From: Zasmidium citrigriseum
Taxonomy: Eukaryota > Ascomycota > Dothideomycetes > Mycosphaerellales > Mycosphaerellaceae
Reading direction: 5' to 3'
Length of the DNA stretch: 64,000 nucleotides
Assembly (NCBI GenBank): GCA_002786025.1
Contig: NHNW01000029.1
Location: forward strand, 422,172 to 486,171
In this document: positions 20,628 to 31,531 of the stretch, in pieces
How positions within the stretch are numbered: position 1 is the stretch's first letter
Layout: each line of letters starts with the position of its first letter
Program-made: the position numbers and the translations under genes
Notes under the pieces: model-generated
The model's input: the letters and a program-made list of their open reading frames with translations, nothing else
Database searches by the model: none
What the model was told of the DNA's origin: nothing

Positions 20628-22140
20628 CTTGTCGGTGGTGTGGTGGGTGTTGTTGTCGAGGAGAAAGGACCAAACTGTCCGCGCTTCAAAGACGACGTCG
20701 GTCGCCAGCCGCTGAGAAATCAAAGTGGGTAATCTCAGATCCGAGACCGCATGTGGCCTTGGCGGCTCTTTCCCGCTTGCGGACTCGCCACTTCCTACTG
20801 ATTGGCGAAGCTAGCGAAGGGGTCTGAGCTGAGACAACCTCCTCGCCTTCCAAACATGACTCCCATCCAACATTATTAATCCACACTGAACTCGCAATCT
20901 GACTTCCGAAGGCTTGGACTACGTCGTTTGCCATGGACAACGACCTCGCGATTTCCACGAGAAGGCTCACGTTGAGCAACGAAGAGGCATCCATGGGACG
21001 TTCTGGCATCGAACAGGACCTTTGGATCTGCTCAGGACGACTGGCCATCTCGAACGCATGAATGCGGACAAAGCGTCTGTTGCTCCATTCATACGCGTGG
21101 CGGCTTGCACAAGTCTCGGAGACAGCCTCTAGCATCTGATCTTGAGCCCGAATCCGAGACGAAGTCACGACCAACGCCAGTAAATCACAACGATCAAAAG
21201 AGGAACCGATCAGTGTCTTCGATAACATGCTCTCTGTCAAAATGAATACGCCTTGGGCACTTTAACATCTGTTTGTGGACCTAGTGCTTGCAGCATGTGT
21301 GGAGATGGCCCTTCCCCTTCTGCCTCGACAAGACCTCGGCGGGCCTCACGGCTGAGCCAGCGTACTTATAGAGCGTAGTCGCTCGAGATTCTGGATCTTG
21401 ATCTTCCTCGTATGGACCGGTCTCGGGCTTCTGGGGCTATTATCATGAGCCTGGTTCCGAAGACTTGCCTCGAGATGGCCTGACTGGTGTTTCCTCAGGT
21501 TGGCAACCTCATGTTGTTGAAGGTGAGCAGGCCGATGGCACGATGCCTGATCTTCACGCAAGCCTCGCTCAAAGGCTTCTGCGATACGTGACCATGCTTT
21601 GAGGCAACAAGATTGTCGTGCTCGACAGTCACGCGGGCAAAATGGCGTAAGTGCTCGTCTCCGTTACCATTCATAAGACTCTTGTCGTCAACAGCGTTCT
21701 CATCATTCTTAAATTCCCCACATTTTCAACGAGGGCATTACAGCTCAGAGTCTCGCAAATCGTATCTCCAACGGTTTCTTAAAGAGAGTCATAGACGGGT
21801 CACCAATGCAAGACGTCTTCAAATCATTTGTATTCTCCATATTCCTATCATGCACGAAGCTTTTCACAGCCGTTCACGACTGATGTTACATTCCTGCCAC
21901 TTGCAAACATCCGAGGGCATCAAACCAGACCGAAAGAGACCATACGCCCAGAAAGGCAGTCATTGCGGGAACGAACAGCAGTCGATTCTTAAAAGCTGAT
22001 CCACCTCGATTGGCAGAGCTCAGAATGTCACGGATCCTTCGACATACGCATCAGCTTGCTGCCGGGGGGTCTGATCCGTCACATCACATAACTCAACGCG
22101 GACTGCTTCACGTCACGAGGTTCGGTACACAACCCCAAAA
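20628..22140. other. Intergenic, 1.5 kb, nothing recognised
   Basis: Contains the RPL10 promoter (minus strand) and the promoter of the P450 gene. Frames of 184 codons (20686-21240, minus) and 128 codons (21613-21999, plus) have no domain or clear coding bias. No repeat or RNA gene seen. Confidence 0.5.
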
Positions 22141-23732
22141 ATGCTCTCCAACAGCCTAGCCACTGTGACATTCGCCGGAATCCTCATCTCCAGCATTCTC
22201 TACATCGCCTACTCCTACTTCCTAACCCACACCCCCCTCGCCACGCACCTCAAAAGACGCGGCTACCACCGCTGCCCGCACTACCAACACAGCGACATCC
22301 TCTTCGGCTCCGACTACCAAACCGCCCTAGGAACCGCCATAACCACCGGAACCCGCAAACAATGGTATCGTTCCCAATTCGCCAAATACGGCAAGACCTT
22401 CGAAGCCTACGTCTGGGGGAGGCGAATCTTCCAAACCTGTGACGCCGTCAACGCGCAGGCTTTGCTGACGGCGAGCCCTTCGGCTGTTGGCGCTGGTCCT
22501 TCGAGAGCTGGGCTGCTCGAGTGGTTGGGTCCGGGGGTGTTTACGATTGATGGGGAGAAGTGGAAGACGTCGAGGGAGTTGTTGAAGCCTGTGTTTCAGA
22601 AGACTGCGCTGGAGGATATGAGGCGGGTGGGTAAGCATCTTAGTAGGCTTTTGGATGAGGTTGAGCGGGAGGGGTTTGAGGTGGATTTGCAGGCGTTGTT
22701 TATGCGAATGGTAAGCGATTGCCTCGATGGCACGATACTCTTGCTGAGATTGGAATCCAGTTCCTTGATTTTACGATGGAACTGCTCATCGGAGAGGATC
22801 TCCACACCGTCAACAACGAAACTTCCAAAATCGACCTGGACTCCTTTCTTGCAGCTTGCGACCAATCCCAGCTGCAAGTCGTCCGATCAAGCCAACCATG
22901 GATCGTTCGATGGTGGAAAGGCTGGACGAAAACGTGGGATCAACCTCTCCACGCCACACAGAACTTCGTCGCCCGATACGTCGAGTCAGCCGTGCAAGAC
23001 GTCGAGACGGCCGGAGGAGGGCCCATCCAACGCACCCCAGCTTTCCTCGACCACCTCATCAGCGAAGCCGGCACCAAAGACCAGGCGTACCTCCGCGACC
23101 AAATCCTAAACGTCTTCATGCCGGGCCGTGATTCGGTATCGATAATGATCAGCTATGTCATGTTCTATCTCGCGCGGAATCCAGCGGTCTATGGCAAGGT
23201 GCGAGAGGAAGTGCTGGCAGCTGGCTTCGAGAAAGGGGGGATCTCGTATGAGGCGCTTAAGAACCTGCGGTACACGAATGCGGTCGTGACGGAGTCTCTA
23301 CGCCTCTCGGGCCCGCCGAATGGCCAGACAGTTCGTGATGTCCTCGAAGATATGGTTCTTCCACGAGGTGGTGGCGTGAGTGGCGACCAGCCCATCCTTG
23401 TTCCGAAAGGCTCTGCTGTGTGGGTTCAGATACAGACTCTTCATCGTGACTCAACTGCTTGGGGTCCAGATCCAGATGTTTTCCGACCAGAACGCTGGAT
23501 CGAGATGTCGAAGGCACCGCAGCGTCTGGCGTTCGAGTACATGCCGTTCGGAGGCGGGCGAAGGATTTGCCCGGCAATGGCGCTGGTCATGGGGGAGCTG
23601 GTGTACATTGTCGTGTCTTTTGCGCTGCGCTTTCGAGAGATGCAGAATCGTGATCCAGAGGAAAGCATGAAGGAGGAGGGTGCAATCGTCATGAAGCTTC
23701 GTCATGGTGTGCAGGTGAAGCTGGTGCAATGA
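22141..23732 (+). CDS. Cytochrome P450 monooxygenase, CYP52-like
   Basis: Exons 22141-22710 and 22761-23732 (intron GTAAGC...TCCAG), 513 aa. An N-terminal membrane anchor (ILISSILYIAYSYFL) indicates ER location. C-helix region WKTSRELLKPVF; the splice gives LFMRMFLDFTMELL, a family match to alkane/fatty-acid hydroxylases. I-helix MPGRDSVSI (usual AGRDTT, so the Thr is Ser and the Ala is Pro); ExxR at E368-R371 (ESLRLSG); PERW; heme loop FGGGRRICPAM with the ligand at about Cys460. All essential parts are present, so it should be active if the I-helix change is tolerated. Substrate unknown; fatty acids or alkanes fit by family. Exon 1 has a striking C-rich to G-rich switch near 22450. Confidence 0.92.
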
Positions 23733-23980
23733 AAAGAACTTGTAGCAAGGAAAGATCATGGTCGTCATGGCATGGGAGTTGCATTTGAGCGGCCTGTGGG
23801 CTAGCTATCTTGTCGAAGAGCAACATTTGACCGCGACCTGGGCCTGGCGCGCATCGCACTACCAGTCTGCAGCGTCACAGCATCTACTGCATGTATACAT
23901 GCAGAGGGGTATCAAACTTCATCGCCCAACTTCTATCGTGCGGTCCGCCTCCTGCTTCTCCCATCCTCCTCATGAGCTGT

Positions 23981-24599
23981 TTACTGTGGGGTGGTGCTGA
24001 GGATGTCCGAGTCACCGGCATCGAGGATAGCCATGGTGGAGCAACGGAACAGCTTTCCGCAGGCAGTGCCGAGTTCGATCTGTAAGGGAGGGCAAGTCAG
24101 TATGCGGTTTCCCTCCAAAGCCAACCGTTGCGGAAGGCTTCTTCTCAGGGCTCAAGAGAGCAACACCCTCCAGAGCCTTGAGGCTCCTTCGCTAGGCGCT
24201 GTGTATGTTCATATGGGGATGCTTACGTTGTTGCCGGAGAAGTGGTGGACGGCGGTCTTGGCCAACATGCTGTAGTCTGGGAGTCTGTCAGATAATGTCC
24301 ATTTCTCTTCCTGTTCTTGACGAGACTTACACTCGAGCTCCGACTTGCGGAGAGGAGGGGTGTTGCCGGCGATGATGACGAGCTTGGCCTTGCCAGAGCG
24401 CAGCGTCTTGAGGGTGGACTTGTAGCCAAGAGTCACCTTACCCGACTGTTCGATAATCAGCATATGTCGGCGGGTGGTATTTTCAGTCCAAAGCGCTATC
24501 CATCGGCGCATGGTGATTGCAGCGCATGCGTACCTTGATCGTCAAGGCAAGCTTGGCGTTGATGCTGTCGGCAGTCTTGCTGCTCTTCTTTGGTGCCAT
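23981..24599 (-). CDS. RPL30: 60S ribosomal protein L30 (eL30)
   Basis: Four exons: 24599-24534, 24445-24331, 24276-24227 and 24079-23981, 109 aa (yeast 105). Start [20 protein letters not shown]; core [40 protein letters not shown], and after splice 3 [20 protein letters not shown]. eL30 is a kink-turn binding protein of the large subunit. The third intron (24226-24080, 147 nt) is longer than the others. In yeast L30 controls splicing of its own transcript; whether that holds here cannot be read from the sequence. Confidence 0.97.
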
Positions 24600-25558
24600 G
24601 GCGATTGATGTTGTCTCCGGCGGATACCTTCTCTGACTTGAAGATCAAGAAGAAACTCGGGGCAGTTTTGCGAGGAAGTCTGGAGTGCGCGCTAGTGGAC
24701 GCTTTGGCCCGCGCCAAGCCAGATTGCTATTGGCTGGCACCTGCTTCACCTCAACTACCTCAACTCACTGCTGCGCAGTTTGCGCTTTTACAGAGTTGCC
24801 ATCTCCTCTTCTGACAAACTTCGCAAGCTCGAAGCTCAAGTCGATGTAGTCGCAAAATAAGGGTCTGGCTGCGGTGCGAGTTTGAAATGAGGTCGAAAGC
24901 CCATCTCTCAAAGCCTGAGATACTGTGTGGAACTGCATCAGTCCTCAACTCACCAAAACATTCGATCAGAGACAGAGAGACAGCAAGGACCATGTAGAGC
25001 TTCCATCGCTTTTGACTTGAGACTCTCTGTCATTATGAATTACGAATGAGGAGCGTGGTGTCCGGAAACCAGAGGTCGAAACGCATCATGACAATAGCTT
25101 GTCTCGCATGCACGGTAGAGTTCACACGTTGCTGCAAATGCGAGTCGGTCGTAAAACGAGCCGTTCATCGTCAACAGAAAGACACCATGAGCAAGGCTTA
25201 GCATCTGACTCTCCATTGAAGGTGTCCGTCGGGCACCGTCGAAGGTATTCGTGAGCACAGATGGGTGACCACGTCGCGAGACTGCTCGTGAAGGTAACAT
25301 CATGGATCGTCGACTACGAGAAAGCAACGAAGACTCGCCTATTCCGGGGAGGTGATGATGGAAACGCATGTTGCATTAGGATCCCAAGAGTAGATCAAAG
25401 TCTGAATGGTCCGGTTCCTGAATCAGTACCCTGGTTCTCCGATTGAACGACCAAGCTTGAGGCATTGCTTTCGCAGCTACCTTCAATTCCACAATCACTT
25501 CTTCCCGAGAACGAGCCTCAATTTCAACCTCTATCTATTCTATATTGCTAGCTTGACA
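24600..25558. other. Intergenic, about 1 kb, nothing recognised
   Basis: Divergent region between RPL30 (minus) and the NTF2-like gene (plus). No repeat, RNA gene or supportable frame. Confidence 0.5.
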
Positions 25559-26217
25559 ATGAGGTCCTCATCCATCGTCAGCTTCATAGCCCTATCTTCC
25601 ACCTTTTGCTTCAGCCATGCATCAAACCACAACTCCTGCTCCAAACCATGCCTCACAGATCCCGAAGTCACATACCTAATCAACGGCTTCCGCAAAGTCA
25701 TCTCCGAATCGCCTGTCAACAAAACCCTCGCCGCCGAAATAATCTCCCAAGACTTCATCTCCATCTCCGACAGCGTAAACTTCGTCGATCAAATTCCAGT
25801 AGATCTTCCTATTTGTGCAAAATATGCTTCCATAACTGATCTCTCCAGCTAAACACAACAATGACAACGTCCCTCACCCAACTCCTCGCCCAAGAATCCA
25901 AACTCCCCTCCACCAACACCGTGTCAGACCTCTTCATAGCCCACAACTGCGAAACAATAACCTGGTATTTCGAATTCGCAACAAAACCCCTGCCGACTCG
26001 GGGAATAGCGATTCTGTTCGTGGATCGGGAGACGAGAAAGATTTGGAAGAGTTATCGGGAGAGCAATATTGGGGCTACGTTGGTTGCGCAGGGGAAGCCG
26101 GAGTGTAAGGGGGGTTTTAGGACGGGGGTGGGGAGGGAGGGGTTTGAGGCTGGGAGGAGTGGGTGTGAGGGGGGTTGTGGAGCGGAGGGGTATGGGCCGA
26201 AGGGGTATGGAGGGTGA
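25559..26217 (+). CDS. Secreted NTF2-like domain protein with Gly-rich tail
   Basis: Exons 25559-25798 and 25849-26217, 202 aa. The intron GTAGAT...CTCCAG restores frame from VDQIP to LNTTMTTSL. Signal peptide MRSSSIVSFIALSSTFCFSHA, then a short Cys pair (SCSKPC). The body fits the fungal secreted NTF2-like/SnoaL-like fold: FRKVISESP...FISISDSVNFVDQIP in the N-terminal half, and ITWYFEFATKP...GIAILFVDRETRKIWKSY...GATL in the beta-sheet half. After PECK the last 36 residues are Gly/Glu/Arg-rich with two extra cysteines, which is not part of the usual fold. Function unknown; such proteins are often secreted or wall-associated. Composition flips from C-rich to G-rich at about 25995. Confidence 0.75.
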
Positions 26218-26518
26218 GGAGTCGTTGAGATCCGGTCATCCATCTCAGTGTTGACTTTGTCTTGATAGTGCTCCGATGGAACGATGAGTTGCACAAGAAA
26301 GCAGAACTGACTTATGAGAAAGAGGGACGGAAACTGGAAGATAGCACTCACAGAGCGAGCAATTCAAGTTGTCATCTACATTGCACCAACTTCGCACATG
26401 AGTCGCTTTGCATCTTAGCCCGGACAGAAGTGCTGAGGCTTGCTATGAGCCCCTGTATTGTTTGATCGCCATGACAGATCCAACCAACTTTCAGTTGCAC
26501 CTGCCAACGTCTGGTGTC
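26218..26518. other. Convergent 3' intergenic, nothing recognised
   Basis: A 301-bp gap between the converging NTF2-like and NAF1 genes; presumably overlapping 3' UTRs. Confidence 0.4.
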
Positions 26519-28756
26519 TTACTTAGCACCAAGTCTCTTGAGAATGTCTCCCAAATTGAATTGGTGCTCTGGTGCCGGTGGTTGTTCAGGCTGCTGTTGT
26601 TGTTGCTGCGCTCCACCTGAAGCAGCAGCTCCAGCACCGTAGGCTTGGGCCTGCTGTTGATACTGTTGCCACTGCCCATACCAAGCAGCATAAGCTGCAT
26701 GCTGTTGTTGCTGTTGATTTGTCTGCTGTTGGAAGAATGCCGGATTGACATATGCGCCAGGCTGCATTGCTCCTGCAGGATACTGCTGCTGTTGCGGCTG
26801 AGCCGGTTGCTGCTGCCAGTACGTGTTTTGTTGTGGTGCCGCCACGGGGTATGGCTGGCCGCTGTATTGAGACGCTGATGCATTGTACTGAGCCGCTGGC
26901 CACTGGTTTGTGGGAGGATACTGCGCGGCGGGCGCGGGTGCCGGCGTAGGCGCACTTGGTTTGGGTGGTAGGGAATGTTGTCTGTCGGCGTGGTTGGCAG
27001 GGCGGTCCTGATGACTGTGTGCGTTGCCTCTTTGCGAGTGGCCTTGTTGGTGGCCCCGATTGCCACCTCCTCGACCACCACGTTGATCAAAGCCTCCTCT
27101 ACCCCGGCCGCGGTCACCTCGTCCTCTTCCGCGATCACCACGGCCTCTATCACCACGACCACGCCCTCTGCCTCGGTCAAAAGCAGTAGGCGGTGGTTTG
27201 GGTGGAAGCACTCGGCCAGCCATGAGATCGCTGAGGTTATCCGGTCGCTTGAGTGGCTGGTAGAAGTCCTCAGCAGGCTCGTGATCGTCGTAGCTCATGC
27301 CACCACCATATGTCTGACTTGGAACATCGCTGCCGCCGACGAATGTCTGTCCGCTGTCGTGACCGGGTGCACCAAAAGTACGAGCACCCTCTTGGAACGC
27401 GGTACGTGTGAGTCCACCTCGACCTGCTTTCTTTGCCAGCTTTCTTTGCCTCTTGAACTCAGCCTCGGCTTCATCGTCAGAGAATTCGATCTCGTCTTCG
27501 CCAACTTCCTCGTCATGGATGTTCGAAGCGTCGGTACCCTTCATATTCTTCAGCGGCTGCGTGAAGACGAAGGTGCTGTGATTGTCGACATAGAAGACCT
27601 TGGAGCCATGCTCAAGGCCAGCGTCTTCGATCTCCTTGGCATTTGTGAAGGCGACGCTGTAGAGAGGCTCTTGCACTCGGCCAAAGGTATCGGCCACAGC
27701 ACCAATCACTTCACGCTTTTCGTTGCAAAGCACAGACCCACCTTCGAGGACTTGATACTCTCCAGGAGTGGCGCCTTTGATGAGTACCATATTCTCAACA
27801 GTCCGCTCCACATGTCCCAGGAACGTGATCTTCATATCCGGAGTGATCTCGATGTCAGGCTTTGCAACGACCTCCTCCTTGACTTCGTTGGTTGTTCTCG
27901 GTTGGTTATCAGCTCCAGTCTTGTCTTTCCCCTTGCCGCCTTCATCATCGCCATCTTCGCCAGACATGAGAATTTTCGCAGCAGTGGCGGGATCGAGCAT
28001 CTCGTACCCGCCTTCGCTTCCACTATCAGACTCATCTGAAGAATCGTCCGAGTCTGAGCTATCCGAGTCTGATGATGACTCGGCGTCTGAGGAATCGAAC
28101 TGCCACTCGGCATTCTTGTTCTCCTTCTGTGCAGCAGCCGCGGCCATGAATTCTGGATCCTCGGTGGCTTTCGGAGGTTTGGACTGCTCTGAATTCTCCA
28201 TCTCAAGGTCTTGTAACGGATCTCGATTTTGAACGTTTTCCTGATCTCCGTTTGTGTTGCTTTTCTCGCCAGTCTGTTCATCTTCTTGCCTGATTGCAGG
28301 CTGAACCTCTATTTCCGTAGTCTCCTCCATTACATCTCTTGATGCTTTATCGTTGCTCTCTATCGGCGGCTGTGGAGGTGGTGCGACCAAGTCGTCACCG
28401 GTCGATATTGCCTCTGCTGGGATGCCGTCCAATGTCTCCGTCTTCTTGTCCTCACTGGGCTTCTCTGAGACTCCATACTGATGCTCTTGTGGGCCGCTGG
28501 GTGCTCTTGGCGTTGGTCCGGCGTCTGGGATCGCATTTGATCCTGCTTGGTTCGGCGCATTGGTCGATAGTACTTCCGCAGTCTTTGCTTCGATGGGCGC
28601 TGCATCGGCGTAGATATCGTCCCAATCGTCTTCGTCGGCCATCTCTTCCTGCGTCTCCTCGGTCACGGCCAGTGGAGCGTCAAGTCGCGCTCTCTTTGCC
28701 GGTCTCGTCTCGTCTGGCTCGTGTAAATCAACTGGGCTATGCGATTCTGCCGCCAT
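26519..28756 (-). CDS. NAF1: H/ACA snoRNP assembly factor NAF1
   Basis: Single exon, 745 aa. Acidic and Ser/Asp-rich N-terminal half with a DSSDSDDSSDESDSGSE run (about 222-248). A Gar1/Naf1 beta-barrel domain lies at about 305-405 (MKITFLGHVERTVENMVLIK, EREVIGAVADTFG-type core, HGSKVFYVDNHSTFVF). Then an acidic linker, an RGRGRGDRGRGD array (528-565) and a long Gln/Pro/Ala-rich tail. Naf1 binds Cbf5/dyskerin in the nucleoplasm and recruits it to nascent H/ACA RNA before Gar1 replaces it. The RGG array suggests arginine methylation and RNA contact. Larger than yeast Naf1 because of the Q-rich tail. Divergent from ALG9 across 211 bp. Confidence 0.92.
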   Translation of the reverse strand: MAAESHSPVDLHEPDETRPAKRARLDAPLAVTEETQEEMADEDDWDDIYADAAPIEAKTAEVLSTNAPNQAGSNAIPDAGPTPRAPSGPQEHQYGVSEKPSEDKKTETLDGIPAEAISTGDDLVAPPPQPPIESNDKASRDVMEETTEIEVQPAIRQEDEQTGEKSNTNGDQENVQNRDPLQDLEMENSEQSKPPKATEDPEFMAAAAAQKENKNAEWQFDSSDAESSSDSDSSDSDDSSDESDSGSEGGYEMLDPATAAKILMSGEDGDDEGGKGKDKTGADNQPRTTNEVKEEVVAKPDIEITPDMKITFLGHVERTVENMVLIKGATPGEYQVLEGGSVLCNEKREVIGAVADTFGRVQEPLYSVAFTNAKEIEDAGLEHGSKVFYVDNHSTFVFTQPLKNMKGTDASNIHDEEVGEDEIEFSDDEAEAEFKRQRKLAKKAGRGGLTRTAFQEGARTFGAPGHDSGQTFVGGSDVPSQTYGGGMSYDDHEPAEDFYQPLKRPDNLSDLMAGRVLPPKPPPTAFDRGRGRGRGDRGRGDRGRGRGDRGRGRGGFDQRGGRGGGNRGHQQGHSQRGNAHSHQDRPANHADRQHSLPPKPSAPTPAPAPAAQYPPTNQWPAAQYNASASQYSGQPYPVAAPQQNTYWQQQPAQPQQQQYPAGAMQPGAYVNPAFFQQQTNQQQQQHAAYAAWYGQWQQYQQQAQAYGAGAAASGGAQQQQQQPEQPPAPEHQFNLGDILKRLGAK

Positions 28757-28967
28757 ATTACCGGACGCTGTATGGAAAGCAATTCATTTTGATGGGAATC
28801 GGAGGAAAAGGTAGGACTTCGAAGTGGAATTTGATTAAAAGCCCTCCAAAATTTAAAGTTCAGGTCCCTGAACGTCATCTGGTGCACGGCCTAGCGCGTC
28901 TTCGACGACACGCGGAGAACAACTTTCGCCTTTCTCCCATTTCATCTTGTCTTCACAATACACAATC
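28757..28967. promoter_or_regulatory. Compact bidirectional promoter, NAF1 / ALG9
   Basis: Only 211 bp separate the two start codons, so both 5' UTRs and promoters lie here. No clear TATA box. Confidence 0.55.
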
Positions 28968-31027
28968 ATGGCTCCGTCGAAGGGCAAAGTGGCCGGCAGA
29001 CCCAGGTGAGTCGCACAGAGTTCTCTTGCAACATTCCAGCGCTATTCCGGGAGACACGACTTCGCATGTGTTGGCCAGGGTCGTTGATCGAGATATATTT
29101 CATATATAAACATCGTACAAGAACATTGACTGATGCCTTCAGCAGCACGGGCTCGAGATCACCGCATATCCCAACCAAACTACCTACTGGCGTACCGTGA
29201 GCATTTGTTCATTTCCAGCCCAAGCTTGACCAGCCTCCTGATCAAGATCACAGCTCAAACCAACAGCCACATCACGTCGAGCCCATCTTCGCCTTCTACG
29301 TCTTCTTCGCTTTCCATGCCATTGCCGCCATCTACAGTCCAATCCAGGACTGCGATGAGGTCTTCAACTTTTGGGAGCCTACTCACTACCTCAACCACAA
29401 ATATGGCTTCCAGACCTGGGAGTACTCTCCGAAATACGCCATCCGGTCCTGGACCTACATCGCACTCCACGCCATAGTCACTCCTCTTGCGAAAGTACTG
29501 CCATTTGTTACCAGCTCACGACAGTCCGAATTCTATCTCCTCAGGATGTTCCTCGGCTTCATCTGCGCCCTTTGCGAAACGAGGCTCTTCTCCAAGATCT
29601 CTTCCGTCATGAACCCCCGACTGGCCATCATGTACCTCGTCATCACCGTCACCTCGCCAGGAATGTACCATGCCGCCACTGCCTACCTTCCGAGCAGCTT
29701 TGCGATGTACTTTGTTACGCTTGGCATGGCTGCCTTCATGGACTGGCGAGGAGGCTTGCGAACTGCTCAAGGAATTTGGTGCATGGGTGTCGGTGCGTGC
29801 CTCGGTTGGCCTTTCGCCGCTGCCATGGCTGTCCCGTATCTGCTCGAGGAGCTCTTGCTTGCGTCGTTGAGCGACATGCAAGGAATGAAGGACCTTTTCT
29901 GGCGCGTTGTGGATGGCGTGGTCCGTACGCTGCTTATTCTCGCGACTCAAGTCGGCATCGACTGGTTCTTCTACAAGAAGATCGATTTGGTGCCCTTCAA
30001 CATTGTTTGGTACAACATCTTCAGCGGCAAGGGTCCTGAACTGTACGGCACTGAACCATGGCACTTCTACGTGCGAAATCTGGCACTCAACTTCCACTTC
30101 TGGCTCCCACTGGCGCTGCTTTCGATGCCATTGTTGCTCATCCAGCACTTCTTACGAGTCAAGGGCGCCACGAAGACCAGCTACCTTCGTGGCATTGTAT
30201 TTCTGACGCCCTTCTATCTCTGGCTGGCCATATTCACACTCCAACCACACAAGGAAGAGCGGTTCATGTACCCGGCTTATCCAGCATTGGCGTTCAATGC
30301 GGCTTTCAGTCTGCACATCATCCTGGCAAACTTAGGTTCGACAGATCCGAGAGACTTCATCAGCAAGATTCCAGTACAGCTACGTCTCCTGGCAATCGTC
30401 AGTTTTGTACTGGCGGCATCAGCTTTCGCGGCTTTCCGTACAATTGGCACAATGACAGCGTACGGAGCTCCGCTGTCGATATACGCGCCGCTACAACAAG
30501 AGAAAGGACTGGCGAAACCTGGAGACTTTGTCTGCCTGGGGAAGGAATGGTACCGATTCCCTTCTCATTATCACTTGCCGCAAGATGTCCGCGCGAAATT
30601 CGTCAAGAGCGAATTCAACGGCCTGCTCCCAGGCGAGTTTTCAGAGGCCGTCGAAGGGTTTGGTCTGTTCCCTGGCACTTGGCTGGTTCCGGCTGGAATG
30701 AATGACGAGAATCGTGAAGATCTGGGGAAGTACACAGATATCCGGCGGTGCAACTTCATGGTCGATCTGCAACTCCCCAGCACCGAGGCGACCAAGCTGG
30801 AGCCGAGCTACATCAACGACACGCAGCACTGGGAGAGGGTCAAATGCCTGCCATATCTCGATGCTGGTTCGACCGGCATTGTTGGGCGTCTCGGTTGGGT
30901 GCCAGATCTTCCCTTCATCCCAGCCAAGTACAAGCGCGTCTGGGGCGACTACTGCCTCTTGAAGAGGAAGAAGAAGCAACAACCTGAGATTGGAGACCGA
31001 CAGCTCAATATCGAAACACTGCTATAA
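28968..31027 (+). CDS. ALG9: Dolichyl-phosphate-mannose alpha-1,2-mannosyltransferase ALG9
   Basis: Exons 28968-29005, 29143-29196 and 29254-31027, 621 aa. The second intron is read as GTGAGC...ATCACAG with a CTTGAC branch site, the only join here that keeps frame with a strong donor. A GT22-family multi-pass ER enzyme: luminal loop 1 SPIQDCDEVFNFWEPTHYL with the catalytic-loop acidic pair, HKYGFQTWEYSP, and the family motif QPHKEERFMYPAYPAL. ALG9 adds two alpha-1,2-mannoses (to Man6 and Man8) on the lipid-linked N-glycan precursor in the ER lumen. The start lies in a tiny 38-nt exon; the peptide before residue 40 is poorly conserved, so the exact N terminus is the weakest part. Confidence 0.93.
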
Positions 31028-31068
31028 TACCAGAGAAGACAATGCAACTTTTTTCCGACATACAAAGC

Positions 31069-31222
31069 TACCCTCGGTGTTCCGGTCAACGTGGAAGATG
31101 CCTCAAGCAATCCCCAACTTTCTCGAGAAGGGCTAAGAGTACAACAAGCCCTCTAATAGCTCAAATTCGCGTGCTCTCGGGGAGAGAGCTAATCTTCCAG
31201 TTTGAGCGGAAGAAGGAGGGTA
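31069..31222 (-). mobile_element. Stowaway/mariner-type MITE, copy D
   Basis: 154 bp with TA on both sides (31069-31070 and 31221-31222). Starts CCCTCGGTGTTCCGGTCAA and ends TTTGAGCGGAAGAAGGAGGG. It lies 42 bp after the ALG9 stop, so it is probably inside or next to the ALG9 3' UTR. The rest of the 31028-31531 gap holds the leader of the DUF3445 gene and nothing else recognised. Confidence 0.87.
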
Positions 31223-31531
31223 TATGCCGTACCTGTGCATAATTTTGCCCGAACGGGAATGGTGCTGCTATCTTTCACGTCGCTCAAAGCGGGCAAAGAA
31301 CGATCCACTGCTCGGAGGCACTTCTCTGGACGTCACACAGCACAGCTACTTGGAGGGGTCCTCCATCTAATCTCTTATCGCAGCTCGATCCAAACACGTA
31401 GGTCTGGCTTTTTACATGTAGCACCAAGTCAGCAGATGGAGCTTGTCTGAACGTTAGGAGCTCTACTTCTCTTTGTTGTTCCTTCTCTACCACATCTTCG
31501 ACCAAAGCTCAACAGTATCCGGCTCGGCGAC

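Noticed and set aside
20686..21240. 184-codon minus-strand frame upstream of RPL10
   Set aside because: Overlaps the RPL10 promoter and leader region and shows no protein family features.
24140..24190. MITE-like stretch (GGGCTCAAGAGAGCAACA) in RPL30 intron 3
   Set aside because: Resembles the core of MITE copy A over a short run but has neither terminal repeat nor TA flanks; may be chance.
29187..29253. Alternative ALG9 intron using GTACCG...TTTCCAG
   Set aside because: Also keeps frame but has a poorer donor than GTGAGC and no better family fit; the GTGAGC...ATCACAG intron with a CTTGAC branch site is preferred.
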